This document shows, in pieces, positions 1-8,785 of a stretch of DNA of 64,000 bases. The stretch's first letter is position 1; every line of letters starts with the position of its first letter. The notes beneath the pieces are model-generated. The model was given only the letters and a program-made list of their open reading frames with translations. It did not search any database and was not told the DNA's origin. This stretch comes from Butyrivibrio sp. VCD2006 (GTDB lineage: Bacteria > Bacillota > Clostridia > Lachnospirales > Lachnospiraceae). The stretch lies in contig NZ_AUIX01000001.1 of the NCBI RefSeq assembly GCF_000423925.1, positions 124,001-188,000 of the forward strand. Direction: 5' to 3'. The position numbers and the translations under genes were made by a program.

Positions 1-484
1 TTGCAAATCTGCCTGGCCACATGAACTCATTGTAGTAGTGGTAGCATGCATCGTTATTCATATACACATTGTCAAAAGTTGAGTTAGTGTGTTCCGGAAC
101 CAGCACTTCGAAACCATTATCGAAGGCTGTCCTTATTGTTGCGTCTATGCAGAAATTGGTCTGAAGTCCGATTATCATCAAAGCCTTCTCATCCTTGTCC
201 CGCAAATATTTGAGAAGTCCTGTAGATGGATGCAGTGCACTGTTTACTGTTTTTGTGAAAATCTTTTCTCTGCCTTCAGGTGCAACCTCTTCAAATATCT
301 CGTAGTCCTCATCCCCTATTGAAAAACCGCTTCCAGGTCCATCATCATGCTGCACAAAAATCACTTCCTGACCATTACTTCGTGCAAGGGCAATTAGCTC
401 TTTTACATTGGCCAAAAACTTTTCAAATCTATATAATCTGTTGTCAGTAATTCCCTTTTGAATATCTATTACAAGTAATGTCAT
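1..484 (-). CDS. Isochorismatase-like cysteine hydrolase (3' end outside window)
   Basis: The minus strand is open from an ATG at 484 to the window edge, so about 161 residues are present and the C-terminus is missing. The sequence starts MTLLVIDIQKG and carries the isochorismatase-family catalytic triad: Asp7 in VIDIQ, Lys78 in FTKTVNSAL, and nucleophilic Cys112 in GLQTNFCIDAT. Family members hydrolyse small amides such as nicotinamide, or vinyl ethers such as isochorismate. The substrate cannot be told from sequence. The family is sure, the function is not. Confidence 0.85.
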   Translation of the reverse strand, partial: MTLLVIDIQKGITDNRLYRFEKFLANVKELIALARSNGQEVIFVQHDDGPGSGFSIGDEDYEIFEEVAPEGREKIFTKTVNSALHPSTGLLKYLRDKDEKALMIIGLQTNFCIDATIRTAFDNGFEVLVPEHTNSTFDNVYMNNDACYHYYNEFMWPGRFA

Positions 485-561
485 TATTGTCTCTCCAGAA
501 TTTTCCAATATGTTATTTAATTGTATTTGTGCTAAAAAACTATATTTATAATATGGCACTA

Positions 562-1158
562 TTACTTTGTGATCACTGCAATTGCACAGGGCATTCTACC
601 ATCAACCACGCAATATTTTACATCCTTATATCCCATGTCTGCAAAGAATTTCTTGTAAGAAGAAAGATCAAATTGCTGCTTGAAATCCGCTCCCAAAAGT
701 TCAACAAATTTTACAGCGAAATTAGCTGAAGTCTTTGACTTGTTTATGTAAGTCGGAATGATAACCTTGCCACCGGGCTTTACTACGCGCAGCATCTCTG
801 ATAGCGCCTTCTCCGGCTCAGGTAATAAGTGAATTACATTTCCCGCAACCACCTTATCAAACCTGTTTGCTTTGCACTTTATGTTTGTTATGTCTGCTTT
901 CTTGAAGCTGACATTCTTATACTCTTTACATTTTGCTTCTGCCTGTTTGAGCATTCCTGATGAAAAATCTGTTGCAATCAGGCTCCTACATTTTGGTGCA
1001 ATATACTGGCTTATTGCACCTGTACCACAGGCACACTCAAACACTTCATCTGATTTGCTAATAAATTCCGCTACCTTTTTTCCTGTCCCGGAGTAAACCT
1101 TGTGGTTGTACACATTCTCAAAGAAATCATATAGCGGTGATATTTTATCCCAAAACAT
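562..1158 (-). CDS. Class I SAM-dependent methyltransferase
   Basis: A 198-residue Rossmann-fold methyltransferase of the UbiE/Methyltransf_11 type. The SAM-binding motif I reads VFECACGTG at residues 39-47, an acidic residue ending strand 2 is in IATDFSSGM (about 61-69), and a post-motif LRVVKPGGKV follows. The start ATG has a CGGAGGA ribosome binding site. It is a stand-alone gene 76 bases from its minus-strand neighbours on either side. The Cys in the glycine loop is unusual but tolerated in this family. The methyl acceptor is unknown and is probably a small molecule. Confidence 0.85.
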   Translation of the reverse strand: MFWDKISPLYDFFENVYNHKVYSGTGKKVAEFISKSDEVFECACGTGAISQYIAPKCRSLIATDFSSGMLKQAEAKCKEYKNVSFKKADITNIKCKANRFDKVVAGNVIHLLPEPEKALSEMLRVVKPGGKVIIPTYINKSKTSANFAVKFVELLGADFKQQFDLSSYKKFFADMGYKDVKYCVVDGRMPCAIAVITK

Positions 1159-1234
1159 TTTTCTAATCCTCCGTACGTTTATCTATTTAATCAGAACTTT
1201 CCAATCATCCGTCATTCCTCTTAACTATTTAATA

Positions 1235-2011
1235 CTATTTATCCACTTCATTAAACCCATCCACGACTGCTGCCGGCTTCACAGTCATCTCAGCCCAGGC
1301 AGGGATAAGTCCGCTCTTGATTCCATTTCTGACTGACCTTATGTTGGACCATGCTGTGCAGTAAAAAGGAACCTTATCGCGGTCTAATATCTCTCTTACA
1401 AGTCTTGCCGTGATTGCAGAAGCTATTCCATTTTGTCTGTACTCAGGAAGTACATCAACGCCAATCTGCCACATCTCCTCTCCATCAGCTGAGCAGGCTG
1501 AAAATCCAACAAGCTTATCTCCATCGTAGGCACCAACACCAAGAACATCTAACTGCCTTCTGTCAGCACACAAAGCATTGTCCCATTCCGGTTTATAGAG
1601 CTCTCCAAAGTCTTCCTGCCCAAGCACTCTAAGCTCATAACCACAGGAGAGCTTTGGAAGGTTATTTACATCCGGAAGATAATACTCAGCCATGAAGCAT
1701 ATCTTATGCCCTTTTTCCTTCATGCGATCATCAAGCCAGTGCATGTTTGGAGTCTCGAAGCAGTGGTAAAACTCGTATCTTCCAATGTACTCCTTCACAA
1801 TTTCTGCCACTTCTTCAGTTACTCCCGCAACTATGTTGTTTCCATAGGAAACAAGATTGCAGGTAATAGGCTCCTTCAAATACTTTCTCGCATTTTTCCC
1901 GAGCTTAAACGGAACCACTATATTTTCATTAGCAAGAAAATCCTCTGCCTTACAGCCCAAGTCCTCTGCGGACTGCTCCAGAGCAATTCTTCTTATCTCT
2001 TCGTTAGTCAT
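1235..2011 (-). CDS. GNAT family N-acetyltransferase
   Basis: A 258-residue protein with a C-terminal GNAT domain. Motif A is visible at about 183-203 as IGVDVLPEYRQNGIASAI, with the acetyl-CoA pyrophosphate loop Q/R-x-x-G-x-A present as RQNGIA. The first 120 residues form a less conserved N-terminal domain. A GAGGAAG ribosome binding site precedes the ATG. The gene lies 20 bases after the flavodoxin-like gene on the same strand, so the two may be co-transcribed. The acyl acceptor is unknown. Confidence 0.85.
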   Translation of the reverse strand: MTNEEIRRIALEQSAEDLGCKAEDFLANENIVVPFKLGKNARKYLKEPITCNLVSYGNNIVAGVTEEVAEIVKEYIGRYEFYHCFETPNMHWLDDRMKEKGHKICFMAEYYLPDVNNLPKLSCGYELRVLGQEDFGELYKPEWDNALCADRRQLDVLGVGAYDGDKLVGFSACSADGEEMWQIGVDVLPEYRQNGIASAITARLVREILDRDKVPFYCTAWSNIRSVRNGIKSGLIPAWAEMTVKPAAVVDGFNEVDK

Positions 2012-2031
2012 AAAAACTCTTCCTCTGATCT

Positions 2032-3192
2032 CTAGCCTATTCTCATCATCAGATCCTTCTTCGAAAGTCCATTGCTTTTACCGGATTTTGTCATCCCGCT
2101 ATTGCCCGCTAGGAAATATGCAATGCGCGGAAATTTATTGGACTTCGTGTAAATATCTTCCACAGCTTCCGATGAATTAATCGCTTCTCCAAATCTGATG
2201 AGCTCATCGTAAACGAATTTTCCCGGACCATTACTTCCAAATTTGAGAACCTGTCCCATCATCTCACCGGCACCTATGGCCATTCCGCCGCAGTACTTAA
2301 ATCCGCACTTTTCGCACCAGGTCTTCACCATGCTAAGCAGATTCACAATCTGCTCACTCTCAAAAAACCCCATGTTTGCGACAACATAAATCTTTTTATC
2401 TCCATCGGTGCACTCTTTTTCCACCATCTCCATGAGCCTTAACGGAAGCGCAGGTATTCCATCCACATAGAGCGGCATTCCAAGCACCACTTTCTTCGCA
2501 CCAAGAACAATCCCGCAGAGCTCATCTAGCCTCTTCACATAGGACGCGATGTTTATCCTCTCCGTATCACCACTGACCTTATCAGCGATAACATCCAGAA
2601 ATTTCTTGGAATTCGCCTCATCTCCGCGCATGCTGCAGTTTATAAAAACTGTTTTATCTGCCATATTGTCCCGAACAGAATCAACACCATCCGCCCTGAC
2701 AGCCTTCGCATCTTTATCTTCACACTCAACAAACCTTATCTCTGTTATCTTTCCATTCAGATTTGTGCGCACAGCTTCGGCATATTTCCTTGCTTTTTCC
2801 TTATCCTCCTCAGTCAGCCCAGTACCTCTGAAAACAAATCTCAGTGGCTTGATCTCCGGATATCTTGGTTTATGGTGCATTTCACCATTTACCATTCTGA
2901 AAAACGGCAGTATGTACCCTATGCTTCTGTCTAAGATACTTTTAACCGAGCTGCTGAATCCGCCGTAGGTGTATCTGCTCATGATCACAACTTCATCCGC
3001 CTTATGGATAAGCTCGCCCATATGGTTATAGCCATCCTTAAGGACGCACTCTCCCGGAGTTTTAAGCCAGCAGCCAAAGCATCCAACGCAGGGTGTAACG
3101 TTCTCATTACCTGACAACACTTCCCATCCTTCGTAATCAGCCGCTATTTCTTTCCATTCAGTTTCATTCAAATCATGGATAATAAGATTCAT
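2032..3192 (-). CDS. Tandem flavodoxin-fold NAD(P)H-dependent oxidoreductase
   Basis: A 386-residue protein that reads as two flavodoxin-fold domains in series. Domain 1 (about 1-165) has the C-x2-C-x2-C cluster with a further Cys near residue 49, typical of the iron-sulfur/FMN-reductase-like NAD(P)H oxidoreductases. It also has the MSRYTYGGFSSSVKSILDR segment, which in this family shapes the FMN site. Domain 2 (about 180-350) repeats the pattern with VFINCSMRG and VLGMPLYVDGIP. Most relatives have one domain, so this looks like a fusion or internal duplication. Its role is probably flavin-dependent reduction of a small electrophile. It lies just upstream of a GNAT gene. Confidence 0.75.
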   Translation of the reverse strand: MNLIIHDLNETEWKEIAADYEGWEVLSGNENVTPCVGCFGCWLKTPGECVLKDGYNHMGELIHKADEVVIMSRYTYGGFSSSVKSILDRSIGYILPFFRMVNGEMHHKPRYPEIKPLRFVFRGTGLTEEDKEKARKYAEAVRTNLNGKITEIRFVECEDKDAKAVRADGVDSVRDNMADKTVFINCSMRGDEANSKKFLDVIADKVSGDTERINIASYVKRLDELCGIVLGAKKVVLGMPLYVDGIPALPLRLMEMVEKECTDGDKKIYVVANMGFFESEQIVNLLSMVKTWCEKCGFKYCGGMAIGAGEMMGQVLKFGSNGPGKFVYDELIRFGEAINSSEAVEDIYTKSNKFPRIAYFLAGNSGMTKSGKSNGLSKKDLMMRIG

Positions 3193-3252
3193 GATTCTCC
3201 CCCTATCAGCATCCTCAATTTATCTTCTTATACTCTACCTACAGCTAACCGC

Positions 3253-4137
3253 TCAATTATCTATGTCAAACAAGCTCATCTGCTCAAATCTCTCCGGTAG
3301 CTCATTCATATATTCAAAGCAATCCTCCGGCTTATAGAGCATGTTGTTTTCTTTGCACTTTTCTCTTAACAGTTTCAGCAGCCTCTTCGCATTCGGACTT
3401 GGAAGATCATAGGCATTTCCATATCTCTCAATGTATTTGCGCTTTAATCCGGGGAAATGCTTATCAAGAGCTTCATAATAATACTCCCTGTCGCCCTCCC
3501 TCAGAGTCAGTCCCATTCCAAAATCAATGATTCCCTTAACTCCAACGCGGGCACACTCATCAAGTATCTGCGAGACATTTTCCTCAGTATCATTTATATA
3601 TGGCAAAATCGGAGTAATCCACACTATCGTTGGAATCCCCCTCTTTTGCATCTCTTCAAGAACCTCTATGCGCCTCTTTGTATTACATACATTCGGCTCC
3701 AATATGCTGCACAGCTCATCATCAAAAGTTGTGAGCGTCATTTCCACGACGCATTTTGCAGCTCTGTTTATATCATCAAGTAAATCTATATCTCTAAGTA
3801 TTCTGTCCGACTTGGTCTGTATAGCCAGTCCAAACTCATACATTCTTATTATCTCAAGGCACTTCCTTGTGAGTCCCAGTTCCATCTCACAGTGCATGTA
3901 GGGGTCAGACATCGCACCTGTGCCGATCATGCATTTTTTCCTCTTGGACTTAAGAGCTGCCTCCAACAGCTCCGGAGCATTTTGCTTCACCTCTATATCC
4001 TCGAAAGGATGCGTGAACTGATAACACTTACTCCTGCTGTCACAATAAATGCAGCCATGGGAGCAGCCGCGATAAATATTCATTCCACAGCGTCCGCCAT
4101 TTGTTGTCAGTATTCCCTTCGCATCTACAAAATGCAT
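3253..4137 (-). CDS. Radical SAM protein, SPL/Rv2578c-like
   Basis: A 294-residue radical SAM enzyme. The [4Fe-4S] cluster motif is C-x3-C-x2-C at Cys25, Cys29 and Cys32 (RGCSHGCIYCDSR). The pattern around it and the downstream IQTKSDRILRDIDLL match the spore-photoproduct-lyase-like/Rv2578c branch of radical SAM proteins, whose substrates are mostly unknown. A GGGG-type ribosome binding site precedes the ATG. The gene starts 10 bases after the upstream methyltransferase stop codon, so the two probably form a unit. A role in DNA or nucleotide repair is possible but not shown here. Confidence 0.8.
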   Translation of the reverse strand: MHFVDAKGILTTNGGRCGMNIYRGCSHGCIYCDSRSKCYQFTHPFEDIEVKQNAPELLEAALKSKRKKCMIGTGAMSDPYMHCEMELGLTRKCLEIIRMYEFGLAIQTKSDRILRDIDLLDDINRAAKCVVEMTLTTFDDELCSILEPNVCNTKRRIEVLEEMQKRGIPTIVWITPILPYINDTEENVSQILDECARVGVKGIIDFGMGLTLREGDREYYYEALDKHFPGLKRKYIERYGNAYDLPSPNAKRLLKLLREKCKENNMLYKPEDCFEYMNELPERFEQMSLFDIDN

Positions 4138-4147
4138 ATTTTCCCCT

Positions 4148-4924
4148 TTATTTCAGTGATACAAACATCCCGGGATCCTTTGGAAGCTTCAGCACTCCGT
4201 TTTCCACATGACTCTCCAGAATCGTCCTGACCTCTTCCTTAGAGAGTTTGCAGACATTTTTAAAGGTTATCCCAGAATAAATATAGTCCATAAGATCATC
4301 CAGATTTGTTACTTCCAGAGAATCTATATATCTCTCAATCTTAACTTCTGAAAAATGTCTTTCCAGCTTTTCGCCACCATTTTCCAATGAAAATGTATTT
4401 ACATATGCTCCGGGAATTCCCATCCAGCTCACGATGGTCTCCATGATTCCCTTCTCGCCGCTGGTTCCCGCATAAAATTTACCGCCCTTTTTAAGAACTC
4501 TTTTGACTTCCGAAAGAGCCTTCTCTATATCAGGAACATGATAAAGCATGTTGTTTGCAATAATTATGTCAAAAAAGTTGTCTTCAGAAGGAATGTCCTG
4601 AATGTTGATCGTTTTAAACTCTGCGTTTGGATGTTCGCCTATATTACTCTTTGCGGTCTCCAGTACTCCTTCAGAAAAATCCGAAAAGATTATCTCGGAA
4701 CATTTCTTAATCACATCCTCGTGACCAGCCCACATTGAACCTGTGCCGCAGCCAAGTTCCAAAACCTTCATTCCTTCTTCTATCTCAAAAACAGTAAAGT
4801 ACCAATTGCCCAGTCCCATCTTGTTTGTCGAGTACTTATTATGAATTGATATTCTTGTACTGAGTCCTTCTGCCTTAGTGTACTGCTCCTTAACCTTTGC
4901 CTCTTCGTTAATATAAAACTTCAT
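4148..4924 (-). CDS. Class I SAM-dependent methyltransferase
   Basis: A 258-residue methyltransferase. Motif I is VLELGCGTG at about 54-62. It is followed by FSDFSEGVL, IIANNMLYHV and a KRVLKKGGKF post-motif, all usual for Methyltransf_11/25 enzymes. A strong AGGAGG ribosome binding site precedes the start. The promoter just upstream (4957-4987) has the 19-base spacer and dyad of MerR-activated promoters. Expression may therefore be induced by a toxic small molecule, as for several resistance methyltransferases; that is inference. The radical SAM gene follows after 10 bases. Confidence 0.85.
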   Translation of the reverse strand: MKFYINEEAKVKEQYTKAEGLSTRISIHNKYSTNKMGLGNWYFTVFEIEEGMKVLELGCGTGSMWAGHEDVIKKCSEIIFSDFSEGVLETAKSNIGEHPNAEFKTINIQDIPSEDNFFDIIIANNMLYHVPDIEKALSEVKRVLKKGGKFYAGTSGEKGIMETIVSWMGIPGAYVNTFSLENGGEKLERHFSEVKIERYIDSLEVTNLDDLMDYIYSGITFKNVCKLSKEEVRTILESHVENGVLKLPKDPGMFVSLK

Positions 4925-5156
4925 ACCTTTTTCCTCCTGATGTAAGTAATGAAGTCATCGTAAATGCCGCCCCAAGGGCAAGGTCAAGAAGATTTGTAAA
5001 AATTTTTTTTATAAAAAGAGGCATGTCATACTCATCGCCTTCGAAATATTCCTTGTCCTCTTCATCCTCGCTGATCTCATCATCCACAAGATACTTTATG
5101 TGAAGTTTCCAAAAATCATTTATGTTTTCTATCGGAATATCCTGAATTTCTATCAT
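4908..5156 (-). pseudogene. Truncated GNAT acetyltransferase remnant
   Basis: An 82-codon reading frame. Its first 43 residues (MIEIQDIPIENINDFW onward, with YLVDDEISEDEEDKEY) resemble the N-terminus of a common clostridial GNAT family. After that the sequence stops resembling an acetyltransferase: no acetyl-CoA motif A follows. The last 30 codons run through the promoter and ribosome binding site of the downstream methyltransferase, which it overlaps by 17 bases. The parsimonious reading is a gene whose 3' two thirds were deleted, leaving an N-terminal stub. Translation cannot be excluded. Confidence 0.5.
4957..4987 (-). promoter_or_regulatory. MerR-type promoter of the methyltransferase gene
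   Basis: On the minus strand a perfect -35 TTGACC (4987-4982) is separated by exactly 19 bases from a -10 TACGAT (4962-4957). The spacer contains the partial dyad TTGCCCTTGGGGC. A 19-base spacer with a central inverted repeat is the hallmark of promoters untwisted by MerR-family activators. The same architecture and nearly the same spacer half occur at 13740-13770. The inferred start of transcription lies about 25 bases before the ATG at 4924. Confidence 0.55.
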
Positions 5157-5297
5157 TTTTCACCACCCAACAAAACAAGACCGTAGGTCTATATTATATT
5201 AAATTACATGCATTGCTGCCAAGAGATAAACACTGATGTTTACTATATTTGCACCGATTTTCAACCTGAAAGACACTCCGAAAAAATAAACCAAAGA

Positions 5298-5323
5298 GGC
5301 AGATGAGTTATAGCTCACCTGCC
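5298..5323 (-). terminator. Rho-independent terminator after the metallophosphoesterase gene
   Basis: On the minus strand GGCAGGTGAG pairs with CTCATCTGCC across a 6-base loop and is followed by a T-rich tract. It lies 55 bases after the stop of the 5379-6296 gene. Confidence 0.7.
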
Positions 5324-5378
5324 CCCTGCTTTATCAATGATTCAATTTAGATTATTTAAAAGCTACCTCTGTTACAAA

Positions 5379-6296
5379 TCAGGCTCTCTGCCTGTAATCC
5401 GGAATCCCTACAATTTTAGCGGCTTTCGTGAAATACTCTTCCTCGATATAAGGCCAGTTGACCTCCTGCCCTGTTGCTTCCTTCTGGAGACTCGCTACCT
5501 TTTTCAAGAGGTCCACAGTATAGTCATTTCCGGTTTTTAAAATAAAAATATTGTTGGCTGCAAACCATTTTCCCTTGTCCATGAGCCCCTTTTCATAGAT
5601 TGCATCGATTACGTAATCCACATCATAGGGAATATTTAAAAACTCTGCCTTCCAGCAAGGGCCTTCCGGTTCTGTTTCATCATAGCCATGAAGTATCAGG
5701 CACTGAGCCTGTCCCGCAGCATTTATGGCAATTCCTGTCGATCCGGTATTAAAATAGTGTTTTCCTTCACACTCTAACTCGCCCTGAATATGCGTATGCC
5801 CAGCAACGATGTAATCAGTGTCTACCTTTTTTAACCAGTTCTTTGCGCTCCCATTATTCATCAAAAGCGGCTCTCGACTGTTTTTGGGAGATCCGTGGCA
5901 ACAGGTTATAGAAGGATATCCATCGCACTCATATTTAAAGGAAATTGGCAGTGATTCGAAGAAATCCAAATCTTCATCGGACAAAAGCTCAAATGTGTAA
6001 AGAAGATTTCCACATGCCGAATTGTAAAGCCACAGCGGTGCATCAGATTCTCCGCGCATAACCTTTCTCTGACCAAGTAAATAGTCCTCACGATTTCCTC
6101 TTATGGCAGTAACCTTATAGTTATCCATTAGTTCATGCAAATACTTCAGTGTCTCTTTGGTATCCGTTGTATCGGACACATAATCTCCCAGCAAAAAGAA
6201 CTCGGTGATGCCTCTTTCTTTCATATATTCTACCGCAGTCTTAAAGGCGGTATAGTTACTATGTATGTCTGAAATTACGCCTATCTGTTTAGTCAT
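5379..6296 (-). CDS. Metallophosphoesterase family protein
   Basis: A 305-residue calcineurin-like phosphoesterase. The complete metal-binding set is visible: Asp10 and His12 (GVISDIHSN), Asp38 (LLGDYVSD), Asn68 (RGNRED), His134 (CCHGSP) and His167/His169 (AGHTHIQGE). This pattern fits the YfcE/MPP-superfamily of small phosphodiesterases or phosphatases. A C-terminal tail of about 100 residues extends past the core. A GGGAG ribosome binding site precedes the ATG, and a terminator lies downstream, so it is probably monocistronic. The substrate is unknown. Confidence 0.9.
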   Translation of the reverse strand: MTKQIGVISDIHSNYTAFKTAVEYMKERGITEFFLLGDYVSDTTDTKETLKYLHELMDNYKVTAIRGNREDYLLGQRKVMRGESDAPLWLYNSACGNLLYTFELLSDEDLDFFESLPISFKYECDGYPSITCCHGSPKNSREPLLMNNGSAKNWLKKVDTDYIVAGHTHIQGELECEGKHYFNTGSTGIAINAAGQAQCLILHGYDETEPEGPCWKAEFLNIPYDVDYVIDAIYEKGLMDKGKWFAANNIFILKTGNDYTVDLLKKVASLQKEATGQEVNWPYIEEEYFTKAAKIVGIPDYRQRA

Positions 6297-6358
6297 TTAG
6301 CTCCCTCTTTTTCAGCTCATTTTATGAAACTTATGCCACATTCCATGACCTTGGCCGT

Positions 6359-6964
6359 TTAAATCTCGAAATCCGGGAAAAGCCCATTTTCTACGGATTC
6401 CATTATCTTGTAAACTTCACCCATAGCCCGCTCTTTTCCAGCCTCGGTTTTATACCAGTTTTCACGTCTTGTATTTATATCATCCGCAGGACACGGCAAC
6501 ACTTCTATATGGTCAGGGAAAAGATATCTTGCGAGCTGAATACTCCTTCTCATATGAAAAGTTGTTGTCACAATTAAAACTCTCTTAACCTTATTTATCC
6601 AAAATGCTCTATGAAGTGCCATCAGCGATGCCAGCATATTCTCAACAGTGTTCTGGGATTCCTGCTCCAGGATTATATCTTCCCTTTTCACACCAAGTTC
6701 CAACGCCGCATTTAGCATGCGCTCCGCTTCGCCCATTCTTCCGTCTTCAAAATTTCTCACAGAACCTCCGGATAACAGTATCTTTGGAGCCCTGCCATTT
6801 TTATAGGCAGAAACTGCCACAGGAATTCTGAACTCAGGCGCCTTAATGCTGCCAAGCACCAGTATGCAGTCAGCGCTCTCGCCGCTATCCTCAAGCCCTT
6901 TATACAATATTCTGTCCACTATGTCTTCTGTCAGATTTGATTTTTCTAACTCTGATACCCACAT
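6359..6964 (-). CDS. YdcF/ElyC-family protein (DUF218)
   Basis: A 201-residue DUF218 protein. The family signature is present as DCILVLGS near residue 33, ILLSGG near 64, and TTTFHMRRS near 130. In E. coli, relatives include YdcF (SAM binding reported) and the envelope proteins ElyC and SanA. No signal peptide or membrane segment is visible, so this one is likely cytoplasmic. The ribosome binding site is weak. The biochemical role is unknown. Confidence 0.8.
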   Translation of the reverse strand: MWVSELEKSNLTEDIVDRILYKGLEDSGESADCILVLGSIKAPEFRIPVAVSAYKNGRAPKILLSGGSVRNFEDGRMGEAERMLNAALELGVKREDIILEQESQNTVENMLASLMALHRAFWINKVKRVLIVTTTFHMRRSIQLARYLFPDHIEVLPCPADDINTRRENWYKTEAGKERAMGEVYKIMESVENGLFPDFEI

Positions 6965-7006
6965 CTACTTGCTTTTAGCAGATAGCATCTGCACCTTTCT
7001 CTACTA

Positions 7007-7036
7007 CTATTCTTCGTAAGTATGCCATGCAATATT
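7007..7036 (-). pseudogene. Relict 3' end of a second acyltransferase copy
   Basis: Immediately after the stop codon of the 7046-8236 gene, the same frame encodes NIAWHTYEE and a stop a second time, offset by 39 bases. The two copies differ at four bases, and all the differences inside codons are silent (CAC/CAT, ACC/ACT, TAT/TAC). This looks like the leftover tail of a diverged paralogue or a gene conversion scar. Confidence 0.6.
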
Positions 7037-7045
7037 TGATGATTA

Positions 7046-8236
7046 CTATTCTTCATAGGTGTGCCATGCAATATTCATGACATCTCCCGCCGTAACGATT
7101 CCTATTATGTTCTTGCCATATGAAATAACCGGCGGAATAAATGCAATTTCCTTTATTTCATAATCTCCATACTTAAGCGGAATATCCGCCCTCGTAAGAT
7201 TCGTTATGCTATAGTCCTTAACCTTCTCACCATACCCCAGAAGCTCCGCCACCGTAGATGATGATTTTGCATGAAAATATCCTGCATGCTCAAGATTTAG
7301 TGCATCCTTCAAAGTCGAATCCAATTTACCCATGAACCCAAGCACGAAGAAACGATATCTGTCATCATTAAGCTTCTTCTGCATTAGACTGTGAATCGCC
7401 ATGGCGTTTTCTTCGAATGACTTCTTCTCGTCGTATTTATATTCAACAGAAATGCCTGTGGCTTGGTTTCCCATGGATCTGTTATTGTCTGTCCTTCCAT
7501 CAACAGCAAGGCCCACATCTACCTTCTTCTTTTCATCCTTGATCATGTCAGTGATAAGGTAAGCGGTCAGTGATACGCCTGCTCTTTTTGCTTTCTGTAT
7601 CAGCTGCTCTATGTCAGACTTCTCATATCTCTTAATTATGGTCTTGGTCTTTCTATTCTCCCAGAAGTTCTTGTAAGCTCTGTCCATGTCTAAGAAGTCA
7701 AACACGCGCTTATCCTTTTGCCACTTACGATTCCATCTATTTACCAGGATTTTGTAGAAAAATGGAATTCTGCTATTTTCAGGAAGATTTTCCAGTGTGA
7801 GATTTTTAAAAGGAACCTCCCCAATTTCATTTCCGGAAAGACAATTCATAAAAGTTTCTATGAAGTACAGAAGTGATTTTCCATCACCGCCTAAATGATG
7901 CATCATAAAGACGAGGCCATCAGGAGCTGCGAATCCCCTTATAAACTCGCCCTCCTCAATTTTAAAACGCTTCCTTTCATTAGAATTTATGAGTTCTGTA
8001 AGTGTCTGCGTGGTTTCTGAAAAACTATTTTTAGGGCAGTCGCAATCCACATAGAAAGCTTCTCCCTCTTCGTCTATCACAACCTTGGAGCGCAAGACTT
8101 CATGGGCGCTGCATGCTTTTTCAAAGGCTTTTTGCAGCTCCTCAAACGGAACAGCTTCGCGCAATTTGACCTGCATAACAATTACGATATTCACATCAAA
8201 AAGATCAACTCTTTCCGTTGAGATCCCGTATTTCAT
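7046..8236 (-). CDS. Condensation-domain-like acyltransferase
   Basis: About 396 residues. The condensation/acyltransferase active-site motif HHxxxDG is intact as HHLGGDG (His113, His114, Asp118 from the chosen start). This places it with the CoA-dependent acyltransferase superfamily that includes NRPS C domains, PapA5 and alcohol acetyltransferases. Later segments LTAYLITDMI and VGLAVDGRTDNN match the second half of the fold. No carrier-protein or adenylation domain is nearby. The start at 8236 is chosen because AAAGGAG lies 7 bases ahead. Its ATGA overlaps the stop of the SDR pseudogene, indicating former translational coupling. Confidence 0.75.
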   Translation of the reverse strand: MKYGISTERVDLFDVNIVIVMQVKLREAVPFEELQKAFEKACSAHEVLRSKVVIDEEGEAFYVDCDCPKNSFSETTQTLTELINSNERKRFKIEEGEFIRGFAAPDGLVFMMHHLGGDGKSLLYFIETFMNCLSGNEIGEVPFKNLTLENLPENSRIPFFYKILVNRWNRKWQKDKRVFDFLDMDRAYKNFWENRKTKTIIKRYEKSDIEQLIQKAKRAGVSLTAYLITDMIKDEKKKVDVGLAVDGRTDNNRSMGNQATGISVEYKYDEKKSFEENAMAIHSLMQKKLNDDRYRFFVLGFMGKLDSTLKDALNLEHAGYFHAKSSSTVAELLGYGEKVKDYSITNLTRADIPLKYGDYEIKEIAFIPPVISYGKNIIGIVTAGDVMNIAWHTYEE

Positions 8237-8701
8237 ACGTACTCCTTTATCCCCCTTAGCCACTGCTTCATTACAATTTTGGTTGGCATTATCTTTGAAT
8301 ACAATCTGAAATATCCCGCGAAAAATCCGGGAACTGACATATCCTTCCCCTTGGCAAAATCAGACATAGCCGTTTTAACTACATAGGAAGCCTTAAGCAT
8401 TCCGGAATACTTAATCTCTTTGCCATCCTTTGTCTTAGGAAGCATTCCGGTATCAACCCACCCAGGACACACGCAGGTTACAGTGATTTTCCTCTCCTTG
8501 AGCTCCACACCAAGCGCTCTTGAGAAGTTCTTAAGGAACACCTTGCTGGCTGAATACATGCTAAGATATGGATTTGGCTGAAAAGAAGATGCGGACGAAA
8601 CATTGATGATTCCTGATCCTTCGCGCATATACTGAAGTGAAACAGAAATCAGCTCTGCCAAGGCCGCCTGCAGCTCCCGTTATAATTGCAACTCTCCCCA
8701 T
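8233..8701 (-). pseudogene. Short-chain dehydrogenase pseudogene (internal deletion and frameshift)
   Basis: From an ATG at 8701 the minus strand reads MGRVAIITGAAGGLGRA, the cofactor-binding N-terminus of an SDR with TGxxxGxG. After about 17 residues the frame breaks. The next frame continues with the SDR catalytic half: IINVSSAS, then YSASK with the catalytic Tyr and Lys. About 100 residues that normally lie between these parts, including the NAG motif, are missing. The 142-codon frame from 8661 is therefore the catalytic half of a broken gene. It overlaps the acyltransferase start by 4 bases. Confidence 0.75.
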
Positions 8702-8785
8702 TTATGCCTCCAAAGTCTTCTATATAGCAAATAGAAAACTAACTTTTCGTAGTTTATATAAAATTTGTATTACATAGCCCTATAA

